Of a DNA stretch of 19,883 bases, positions 5,521 to 12,311 are shown piece after piece (the first letter of the stretch is position 1; the number at the start of each line of letters is the position of its first letter). A program made the translations under genes and the position numbers. This DNA comes from DASWVC01 sp036401335 (GTDB lineage Bacteria > Verrucomicrobiota > Verrucomicrobiia > Chthoniobacterales > JAFAMB01). The stretch is taken from assembly GCA_036401335.1 (NCBI GenBank), contig DASWVC010000425.1, forward strand, positions 1 to 19,883, given 5' to 3'. The notes beneath the pieces are model-generated. The model did not search any database and was not told the origin of the DNA. It saw only the letters and a list, made by a program, of their open reading frames with translations.

Positions 5521-7467
5521 TCAGCAACCCGCCCATGGCGGCGGCTCCAAGCCCTTCTTCCAGGGCCGGCCACGGCGAAGGGTCATTTTTTCTATGACAG
5601 CCGTGACCTCCTCGACGGTGACTTCCCGCATGCAACGGAAATCGATCGGGCATTTCCGGAGGAAACACGGACTGCATTCCACGTGCCGCCTGATCACGAC
5701 GTGCCCGGCGCCCATTGGCCCCGTGAGGGTCGGTTCCGTCGATCCGAACACCGCCACGGTCGGCACCCCCAGGTACGCCGCCAGGTGCATCGTTCCGGTA
5801 TCATTGGTCAACAGAAGTTCGCAGCGCACAAGCATCTCCATCAGCTCCCCCAGCGTCGTCCGACCCGTCAAGTTGAGGGCGTTGTCGCCCACGGCTTCCA
5901 CGATTTGCCGCGCCGCTTCCCGGTCTTTCCCGGTACCGAGAATCATCCACCGCCAACCGTGCCGTTCGGATAAGAATTTGGCAGCCTCCGCAAACCCCGG
6001 CCAGCGCTTGGCTGGACCGTACTCTGCACCCGGGCAAACACCCAGCACTCGCCTCATCGGCTGGCGCTTTCGCGGCGGAAGCACCGCATCTTGAAGGTTG
6101 GCGCCAATCCGGTCGGCGATGCGGAGGTAGTGCTCGGACTGGTGGCGCACCGGACCGGGTTTGGCCGGTTCCGGGATGATCTGGTTCAGGCACCACGTGC
6201 GCCAGGGACGCGCGTACCCGACTCGGCGCGGGATCCCGGCCAACCACACCTCCAGCCCTGACCGGGGTGAGTTCGGCAGAAGAACGGCTGCATCGAAGCC
6301 GCGGCCCCGCAGTTTGCGCGCAACCGCCCAAACGCCCTCCCTTTTCTCGATCGGCAACACCTCGTCGACCGCGGCGACCGATTCCCAGAGGTCAACCAGC
6401 TTGCCCTTTGTCAACACCGTCACGCGCGCATCGGGCCTTCCCGCCTTGATCGCACAGACCGTCGGCACCGTCATCACCGCATCGCCCAGCCAGTTGCTTG
6501 ACCGGACCAGGATGCGAAAGGGAGAAAGGGAAGCGCCGGCCGGCACGTAAACGCCCCGTTTGTAGTTGCGCAAAAGGAATTGCGGTGCCGGCGTTTTCCA
6601 ACGCCGATGCACCCAGAACCAATCGGCAGGCGCCCGTTGGATCTGGGTGGCCAATGCCTGGTTGGTTCGGGCGGTCACCTCCTCGGAAGAGGCGCCCTGA
6701 TGTGCGATGTAGGGTTCCAAGGCAATGCGCCAACGCGCGACGCCCACCGTGTAAACCGCCGCCGGCAGCAAGGTGGCGCCGGTCTTTTTCGCCAGAATGG
6801 CCGGAAAGGGCGTCGTCGACGCAAGCCGGTCAAAAAAGGGGGTCCAGACGCCGTGGTCGCCAGCATGCTGGTCAACCAGGATTCCCAGGTTGCCTCCCTC
6901 CCGTAAAATGCCCAGGGCACGGTTCAGCCCAGCCGACCGGTCAATCAGTTCGATGCCGACGCTTTCCCGGGACCGTCGAATGAACGCGTCGAGCCAGCGG
7001 TTTCGTAAAGGTTGGTAAATTGCGCCATGCCGGCCGGGCCGGAAAAAATGGGCGGCATGGACCATAAGTTCCCAGTTGCCGATGTGGTTGAGTACCCAGA
7101 TCACCCCTTTCTGGCTGTTGATCTCGGGCATGCGGGCTTCAAAAGACGTCAGATCCAGGTGACGCCGCACTTCTTCCCACGGCATCTGGGCCAGCGGCAG
7201 CGAGCAGAGCAGGTTAGCGAAGAGCGTTTGAAAATGACGACGAACGCACCTTTTCACCTCCACAGGATTCCAGGTCGGGAAGGCAATCCTGACGTTGGCG
7301 GCGGCAATGCGCCGGTAACGGCCCGCCCCGGCGTACGCCACCCAGCCGAGGGCCTGCCCGAGCCGAAACGTCCAGGCCAGCGGCAGCCGGTTCAGAACCA
7401 GGGCGACCGCACGGTAGATCCCGTAGACGAAAAGGTCCATCCACTCAGAAGCTCGGAGCCTGCTCAT
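5521..7467 (-). CDS. Fused lipid A late acyltransferase (LpxL/HtrB-like) and heptosyltransferase II (WaaF, GT9)
   Basis: One uninterrupted 648-residue frame joins two normally separate envelope enzymes. Residues about 10-300 are an LpxL/HtrB-type acyltransferase: NHIGNWE at 127-133 is the NHx4E catalytic motif (His128, Glu133), LVDQHAGDHGV (198-207) and FPAILAKKTGA (221-231) are family blocks, and WFWVHRRWK (283-291) is the C-terminal signature. This half would add a secondary acyl chain to lipid A at the inner membrane. After a linker of about 25 residues, FRILVRSSNWLGDAVMTVP (317-335) opens a GT9 heptosyltransferase with CPGAEYGPAKRWP (478-490), TNDTGTMHLAAYLGVPT (554-570) and the Cys-rich CSPCFLRKCPIDFRCM (598-613) typical of WaaF, which transfers the second inner-core heptose from ADP-heptose. 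Both active sites look intact. It lies between xerD and the MMPL exporter, same strand. A frameshift artefact is unlikely because the junction is smooth. Confidence 0.92.
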   Translation of the reverse strand: MSRLRASEWMDLFVYGIYRAVALVLNRLPLAWTFRLGQALGWVAYAGAGRYRRIAAANVRIAFPTWNPVEVKRCVRRHFQTLFANLLCSLPLAQMPWEEVRRHLDLTSFEARMPEINSQKGVIWVLNHIGNWELMVHAAHFFRPGRHGAIYQPLRNRWLDAFIRRSRESVGIELIDRSAGLNRALGILREGGNLGILVDQHAGDHGVWTPFFDRLASTTPFPAILAKKTGATLLPAAVYTVGVARWRIALEPYIAHQGASSEEVTARTNQALATQIQRAPADWFWVHRRWKTPAPQFLLRNYKRGVYVPAGASLSPFRILVRSSNWLGDAVMTVPTVCAIKAGRPDARVTVLTKGKLVDLWESVAAVDEVLPIEKREGVWAVARKLRGRGFDAAVLLPNSPRSGLEVWLAGIPRRVGYARPWRTWCLNQIIPEPAKPGPVRHQSEHYLRIADRIGANLQDAVLPPRKRQPMRRVLGVCPGAEYGPAKRWPGFAEAAKFLSERHGWRWMILGTGKDREAARQIVEAVGDNALNLTGRTTLGELMEMLVRCELLLTNDTGTMHLAAYLGVPTVAVFGSTEPTLTGPMGAGHVVIRRHVECSPCFLRKCPIDFRCMREVTVEEVTAVIEKMTLRRGRPWKKGLEPPPWAGC

Positions 7468-7580
7468 TTAAAAAACTGCCATTAACCGCAAAAGGCCCTT
7501 CCCGCAAAGGCGGTCCGCGCCGCCCCCGCACCTGCCGGAAATGCGACCAACGCTCAACGCCAGGTGCAGCCTTCGCTTTT

Positions 7581-8483
7581 CTAACCGCGCGGGTGAAACT
7601 TTTTGTGAACCAATCGAAGCCGGCTCTGGTCCACGTGCGTGTAAATCTGCGTTGTCGAGATGTCGGCATGACCCAGCAGTTCCTGGATGATGCGCAGATC
7701 CGCGCCATGCGACAAAAGATGGGTCGCAAACGAGTGCCGCATCAGGTGAGGGTAAACGTTTTTCGACAACCCTGCCGCCGCCCCAATCTCCTTCACGATC
7801 TGCCACACCCGCTGGGGCGTCAGCTTCTTGCCGTTGCGTGACAGAAAAACCTCGCTGCCCGATCTCGGCCGGATGACCTGCACCCGTTCCTCGGTCAGGT
7901 ACGCCCCGATGGCGTTGCATGCGGTGCGGCCAACTGGCACCAAGCGGGTCTTGTTGCCTTTCCCGACCACCCGGATCATTCGCTCGTCAAGGTTCAGATT
8001 TTCCAGGCGGGCACTGATCAGTTCACTGATGCGAAGGCCACTGGCGTACAGCAATTCCAGCATGGCCCGATCCCGTTGTGGAAAGGGCCGCCCGGTCAAG
8101 TTCGTTTCCAACAGTTGTTTTACCTCCACTTCATTAAGCGTCTCGGGCAGAAGGCGTTCCAAGCGGGGCAAGGCCAGCAATTCCGCCGGATCACGGACGG
8201 TGAACTGCCGGGCTTGGCAGAACCGGAAAAAGATTTTAAGGGCAACGACCAGCAGCTTGATCGAGGCCGCCGCCGAGCCCTGACTTTTTCGAAACCCCAG
8301 GAACGCGGTCAAGTGCTCGATCGTCACTTTCCCCGGATCGGTGATCTGGTGCACGCGCGAAAGCCACGCGCCAAATTCCTCCAGGGAATGCTGGGTTGAG
8401 AGCTGGTAGTTGACCGACAGCCCCCGCTCGGTCGCGAGGTACAGCAGAAATGCTTCGACGGTCGCCGTGTAATCTGCTTCCAC
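7581..8483 (-). CDS. xerD: XerC/XerD-type tyrosine recombinase
   Basis: A tyrosine recombinase of about 300 residues, the size of chromosomal XerC/XerD enzymes, which resolve chromosome dimers at the dif site during division. An N-terminal SAM-like core-binding domain (TATVEAFLLYLATERGLS onward) is followed by the catalytic domain. In 300-residue numbering all six catalytic residues are seen: Arg151 (SGLRISEL), Lys175 (GKGNK), His246 and Arg249 (HLMRHSFATHL), His272 (LLGHAD) and the nucleophile Tyr281 (TQIYTHV). The frame is open to an ATG at 8645, but that start would overlap tRNA-Gly and the extra 54 residues are unlike the family, so the GTG at 8483 is chosen. It is 113 bases upstream of the LpxL-WaaF gene. 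XerC versus XerD cannot be firmly separated by eye; the symbol is a best match. A mobile integrase is less likely given the length. Confidence 0.9.
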   Translation of the reverse strand: MEADYTATVEAFLLYLATERGLSVNYQLSTQHSLEEFGAWLSRVHQITDPGKVTIEHLTAFLGFRKSQGSAAASIKLLVVALKIFFRFCQARQFTVRDPAELLALPRLERLLPETLNEVEVKQLLETNLTGRPFPQRDRAMLELLYASGLRISELISARLENLNLDERMIRVVGKGNKTRLVPVGRTACNAIGAYLTEERVQVIRPRSGSEVFLSRNGKKLTPQRVWQIVKEIGAAAGLSKNVYPHLMRHSFATHLLSHGADLRIIQELLGHADISTTQIYTHVDQSRLRLVHKKFHPRG

Positions 8484-8637
8484 AACGGCCGTGAGCCTAG
8501 CCCAAAGGCAGCGCTCGCCGCCATGAAAATGGCACCTGCCCCGCCCACGCCGCTGAAACGGCAGGTCCATCCACCTTTTCGCTTGAGTTTTGGGCCCGTT
8601 GAATACTGTAACGCATTCAGCACTCCCCGGTGCACGT

Positions 8638-8708
<71 letters not shown>

Positions 8709-8727
8709 TACTTTCTGGTTACTTTAA

Positions 8728-8856
8728 CGGGATCATTTTGACGCCGGACGGAAAACCTACATCCTCGCCGACAGGCCGAAACGCAAAAGACCATCCCTCG
8801 AGGAACTCTCGACGCTCGCACCGGTCCGCGCGCAACATTCAATCGCACGAAGATAA
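8728..8856 (+). pseudogene. Possible antitoxin remnant (C-terminal part)
   Basis: A stop-bounded frame without a start codon encodes 42 residues. It reads GRKTYILAD, a basic KRKRPSLEELSTLAP, VRAQHSIARR, then TAA at 8854-8856. The basic linker followed by PSLEEL resembles the C-terminal, toxin-binding tail of small antitoxins, but no DNA-binding domain precedes it. Its position just before the PIN-domain remnant fits a decayed antitoxin-toxin pair. The assignment is an inference from composition and position; I do not recognise a specific family. Confidence 0.3.
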
Positions 8857-8894
8857 GGACCTTTGGGCCCTGAAGAGTCACCGGAGCGGGCTGC

Positions 8895-8929
8895 ATCCGG
8901 TAGGGCGGCGAGTCCCTTCGCCGCCGGAT
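8895..8929. repeat. Hairpin repeat, same family as 2712-2733
   Basis: A perfect 8-bp stem GGCGGCGA (8904-8911) / TCGCCGCC (8918-8925) encloses the loop GTCCCT, identical to the loop of the hairpin at 2712-2733, and is preceded by the same CCGGTAGG flank. ATCC (8895-8898) and GGAT (8926-8929) extend the stem beyond a 5-base bulge. It sits exactly where the toxin remnant downstream loses its N-terminal part. Confidence 0.7.
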
Positions 8930-9088
8930 CTGCGCTTACCGGATCCGAACGACCTTCACGTCGTTCGGACTGCGGTTGCCGCTGGTGCCCCGCAGATCCT
9001 GACGTTCAATGTTCGGCATTTTCCCCGGGCGAGCTTGCGAAAGCCGATCTGGAGCTCACCCCTCCCAATGGGTTCCTCTGTGGATCAG
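8930..9088 (+). pseudogene. PIN-domain toxin remnant (C-terminal third, frameshifted)
   Basis: The frame through 8930 encodes LPDPNDLHVVRTAVAAGAPQ followed by ILTFNVRHFP, an unmistakable C-terminal part of the PIN-family toxins that carry a DPxDxHV motif and a TFNxxxFP motif. After the FP at about 9026 the family pattern continues in another frame as GELAKADLELTPPNGFL, so a frameshift has occurred. The N-terminal two thirds, with the first catalytic Asp and the Glu, are missing and replaced by a hairpin repeat. The gene is therefore dead. A perfect 10-bp inverted repeat (8944-8953 with 8960-8969, loop CTTCAC) lies within the DPNDLHVV codons. The preceding antitoxin-like relic completes the picture of a decayed module. 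Confidence 0.6.
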
Positions 9089-9179
9089 TTATTTGGTTTA
9101 ATGACGTCTACGGGGTATGGTTTCCGGTGCGCTTCTGAACTTTGCTTTCCCCTCCACGCTCCGCTCGGTCCCTCACCGG

Positions 9180-9196
9180 TTTGACATCCTGTCAAA
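9180..9196. promoter_or_regulatory. Palindrome TTTGACA-TCC-TGTCAAA
   Basis: A perfect 7-bp inverted repeat with a 3-base centre lies 226 bases before the SGNH hydrolase start. Each arm contains TTGACA, one per strand, so it could be an operator or a pair of -35 elements. No good -10 is found at 17 bases on the plus strand (CTTACG). Function is uncertain. Confidence 0.3.
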
Positions 9197-9422
9197 CAAC
9201 TAACTTACGGGCCATCACCGCCTCGCCCGTGCCTTTCTATTTGATCCGTCACATTGTTAGCCGATGTCACCGGCATACATGGACAAGCCTGCCTGTCAAG
9301 GTCCCGTGAATCCCCTGAACGTGAATGAACAAACAGATATACCCGTGTACCGTAAGCAACGTTTGCGCTTCCCTTCACTTCATGCCCGGTTTATACCTTT
9401 CTCGCCAACCCTCATTCCCTCC

Positions 9423-10148
9423 ATGAAAATAATCTTTTTTCTGTCCGTGCTGCTGACAATGGTTAGTTCAACCTTTGCCGATCCGCTTCGAATCGTCGCT
9501 TACGGCGATTCGTTGACTTATGGCTGGGTCCCAAATGCAAATTCTCCAAGTGAGAGGTACAACTCTGAGGCACGCTGGCCGATGGTCGTCCAAAAATAGT
9601 TAGGAAATAACTACCAAATGATTGAGGAAGGCCTTGATGGCAGGACGACTGACGTCGCTGATCCCGGTTCACCGATCAGCGGTGCTCAATTGGACGGGAG
9701 CGCTTACCTTCAGGCCTGCCTCGCCTCTCACCTTCCGGTTGATCTCGTTGTGATCATGCTTGGAACAAATGACCTTAAGCCCGTTTTCAACCGGACTCCC
9801 CTCCGCATCGCGATCGGGGCTGCCCGCTTGATTGACCTCGTGAACACCTTGAACGGAGGAGTTGGTACATCTTACAAGAATCCCCGTGTGCTGCTGATTT
9901 GCCCCGCCCCACTAAACGCGAAAATTGAACAAGGTCCGGTTTTCGGCGCAATGTTCAAGGGAGGCCTCGAGAAATCCCAACAGCTTTCCGCCCTTTACGA
10001 AGCCGTGGCCAAAATGGGAGGCGCGGAATTTCTGGATGCCGGATCCGTCATTTCAACGGATGGAGTAGATGGATTACACCTTACCGCCGAATCGGAACAA
10101 AAACTCGGATCCGCGATCGCCGCAAAGGTCAAGGAAATGATGAAATAG
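9423..10148 (+). pseudogene. SGNH/GDSL hydrolase interrupted by an in-frame TAG
   Basis: From the ATG at 9423 a signal peptide (MKIIFFLSVLLTMVSSTFA) leads into a secreted SGNH hydrolase resembling arylesterase/acyltransferases of this superfamily. Block I is YGDSLTYGW with the nucleophile Ser, then RWPMVVQK and a TAG stop at 9597-9599. Without any frame change the protein continues: LGNNYQMIEEGLDGRTT (block II Gly/Asn region), VIMLGTNDLK (block III) and DGLHLT (block V, Asp and His of the triad), ending at TAG 10146-10148. All catalytic blocks are present, so without the TAG a normal protein of about 241 residues would result. The lesion replaces one residue at a variable position and is probably recent. 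Alternatives are a sequencing error or amber readthrough. It would hydrolyse acyl esters outside the cytoplasm. No Shine-Dalgarno sequence is evident. Confidence 0.85.
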
Positions 10149-10339
10149 CGCTTTAGCGCGCGGCTGGAGAACCGTTGCACCGGTCACCGTGATCCGACGG
10201 GTTGGAGCGGTTTACCCGTCGTGTGGCCGAACGTGCCCCCCAAAGGCCCTTCAGCGGCTTTTCGCCCCTTCCCGAACCGACAAGCGGTCAGCCGGGCCTG
10301 CCTTGCTTCGACCCCTTATCGCGGTTAAAGCGTTTCTTT

Positions 10340-11455
10340 ATGGAAGTGCTTCAGACGCTGGCCGTCGCTTTGGGTTTGGCCGCGCTTTCGGGCTACAGCT
10401 TTTACTTGACGGTGTTTGCTTCGGGCCTCGCCATCCGATTCGACTGGATTCAGCTTGCGCCGCAGTTCGACACCCTCTCCGTGCTCGGCTCCACGACGGT
10501 CCTGGTGGTTTCCGGCGTGCTTTTCTTTCTGGAATTCTTCGTCGACAAGGTACCGTGGGTCGATTCCATCTGGGATGCGGTGCACACGATTATTCGACCC
10601 TTCGGGGGTGCGTTTCTGGCCGTCGAAACCCTTGGCCACCCCAACACGGTCTTCGATGTGCTCTTCGGAATCTTTGCGGGCTCACTGACGTTCGCCGCCC
10701 ATAGCGTAAAGGCCGGCACACGGTTGGTCGTGAACCAATCGCCGGAGCCGTATTCCAACATCGGCGTCAGCCTTCTGGAGGAGACGCTGGTTGTGGTTGC
10801 GCTGGCGGTTCTTTGGTTGAGCCCCGTAACGGCCTTCGGAGGACTCCTCCTGGCCTTTGCGGTCGCGATTTTGTTCCTCCCCAGGGTTTGGCGTGCCATC
10901 CGGGTCCGGATCTGGTTCATCATTCAAAAATTGAATCAGCCGGCGCAGCCGCGGACCCGTGAGGATTTCCCACGGCGCCTCCCCGCACGCTTTAACCACG
11001 TTTTCCGGAAGATGCACGGCGGCCATTACACGATCTCCTGGGCAGCGTTGTGCGTCTCCGGAAGAGCCCGGCAGATCGGACGGGACCGCTTTGGTTACCT
11101 CGTGGTAACCGAGGAGGAGCGGGCAAAAGTGTTCTTTTTAACCCGAAGCTGGCTGCGCGGAACCGCTCGAATGTTCGAGATCGAAGAGTTTGAAGTCTTG
11201 TTGGAAGCCCGTTTTCTTTTCGACGAATTGCACCTCGCCGGAAACGGCAAGGGCCAGCGCTACACCTTCAAGTTTGACCGCGGCCGGTCGATCCTGGCTG
11301 CCCGGATCGCTGCCGACCTTGAAGAACGAGCCAAGCACGCCAAAACCACCCCGGCCCTTGCCCCGACGCGTGAAACGGTTCCGGCCTCACCCGACGAACT
11401 TTTCCACCCCCAACCGACCTTACCCGGAGCACGGCCGCTCGCCAACGACACCTGA
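10340..11455 (+). CDS. DUF4126-family membrane protein with long soluble C-terminal part
   Basis: A 371-residue protein whose first half matches the DUF4126 pattern: a membrane helix with ALSGYSFYLTVFASGLA at residues 16-31, a helix near 50-70 ending FFVDKVPWVDSIWDAVHTI, GGAFLAVETLG, a helix with FGIFAGSLTFAAHSVKAGTR, then EPYSNIGVSLLEE and two more helices to about residue 185. The function of this domain is not known. The second half is soluble and cytoplasmic or periplasmic. It has no domain I recognise; an SGRARQIGRDRFGYLVVT stretch and a Lys/Arg-rich helix are seen, and the last 30 residues are Pro-rich and likely disordered. The frame is open to 10202, but the ATG at 10340 fits the start of the first membrane helix. 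It converges on lpxA. There is no sign of regulation. Confidence 0.85.
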   Translation: MEVLQTLAVALGLAALSGYSFYLTVFASGLAIRFDWIQLAPQFDTLSVLGSTTVLVVSGVLFFLEFFVDKVPWVDSIWDAVHTIIRPFGGAFLAVETLGHPNTVFDVLFGIFAGSLTFAAHSVKAGTRLVVNQSPEPYSNIGVSLLEETLVVVALAVLWLSPVTAFGGLLLAFAVAILFLPRVWRAIRVRIWFIIQKLNQPAQPRTREDFPRRLPARFNHVFRKMHGGHYTISWAALCVSGRARQIGRDRFGYLVVTEEERAKVFFLTRSWLRGTARMFEIEEFEVLLEARFLFDELHLAGNGKGQRYTFKFDRGRSILAARIAADLEERAKHAKTTPALAPTRETVPASPDELFHPQPTLPGARPLANDT

Positions 11456-11483
11456 CACCCCGGCATCCCCGCCACGCCGCGTC

Positions 11484-11545
11484 ACGTTCTTCCACCCCGT
11501 TACCCCTACACGCCGACACCCCGATACGTTCTTCCCCCCGTTACC
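11484..11545. repeat. Imperfect direct repeat before the lpxA stop
   Basis: A 21-base unit at 11484-11504 (ACGTTCTTCC, A, CCCCGTTACC) recurs at 11526-11545 lacking one A, with the flank GACACCCCG also repeated before each copy. The second copy reaches the lpxA stop codon (TAA on the minus strand at 11541-11543). This looks like a small local duplication between convergent genes; no T-rich terminator is visible. Confidence 0.5.
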
Positions 11546-12311
11546 GGATAATCCCCCGTTCGCTCCCTTCCACAAACTCGATCAACTGCCGCACCTCGTC
11601 GGATTCCACGAGCGTCACCCGCAGCTCTGCCAAGGCCTGTTTCGTGTTGAGGTTCGACCGGTACAGGATGCGGTAGGCTTCCTTCAACGCGCGGATGGAC
11701 TCGGCGGTGAACCCGCGGCGTTCCAGTCCCACTTGGTTGATTCCTCGAACCACGGCCGGGTTGCCGTCCGCGATCATGAACGGGGGCAGATCCTGGACGA
11801 TCTTGGAACATCCGCCAGTAATGGAGTGCTGCCCAATCCTGCAGAATTGGTGGACGGCCGTCAGGCCCCCGAGCACCGCATGATCGTTCACGGACACATG
11901 ACCCGCCAGCGTGCCGTTGTTGGAAAAAACCACGTGATCAGAGATGCGGCAGTCGTGCGCAACGTGCGCGTAAGCCAAAAAGTTTCCGAAAGAACCGATG
12001 CGAGTCGCCGCACCGATGGCCGTGGCCCGGTTGATGGTGACAAACTCACGAAAACAATTTCCTTCCCCGATTTCGAGGTAAGTTGGTTCTCCCGCGTACT
12101 TCAGGTCCTGCGTTTGCTGGCCGATCGATGCGTACGCATAAAATCGGTTGCGGGGCCCGATCTTGGATCCGCCGCAGACAGAAACATGCTGCTGCAGCCA
12201 GCAATCGGTCCCTAACTCAACGTCCTTTTCAATCACACAGTAAGGACCAATGGTGACGTCATCCCCAAGCCGCGCTCCCGGATCAACAATCGCTGTGGGG
12301 TGCACGTTCAT
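11541..12311 (-). CDS. lpxA: Acyl-ACP--UDP-N-acetylglucosamine O-acyltransferase
   Basis: LpxA (256 residues) catalyses the first step of lipid A synthesis: transfer of a hydroxyacyl chain from ACP to the 3-OH of UDP-GlcNAc in the cytoplasm. The protein shows the left-handed beta-helix hexapeptide repeat from the start (VHPTAIVDPGARLGDDVTIG). Conserved blocks are QTQDLKYAGE, FREFVTINRAT, YAHVAHDC containing the catalytic His119 (E. coli His125), NNGTLAGHV and AVHQFCRIG. The helical C-terminal domain then begins with GINQVGLERRGF. Length is normal. The ATG overlaps the stop of lpxC-fabZ in an ATGA (12308-12311), so the two are translationally coupled. Acyl-chain length is set by residues I cannot read with certainty. 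Confidence 0.97.
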   Translation of the reverse strand: MNVHPTAIVDPGARLGDDVTIGPYCVIEKDVELGTDCWLQQHVSVCGGSKIGPRNRFYAYASIGQQTQDLKYAGEPTYLEIGEGNCFREFVTINRATAIGAATRIGSFGNFLAYAHVAHDCRISDHVVFSNNGTLAGHVSVNDHAVLGGLTAVHQFCRIGQHSITGGCSKIVQDLPPFMIADGNPAVVRGINQVGLERRGFTAESIRALKEAYRILYRSNLNTKQALAELRVTLVESDEVRQLIEFVEGSERGIIR

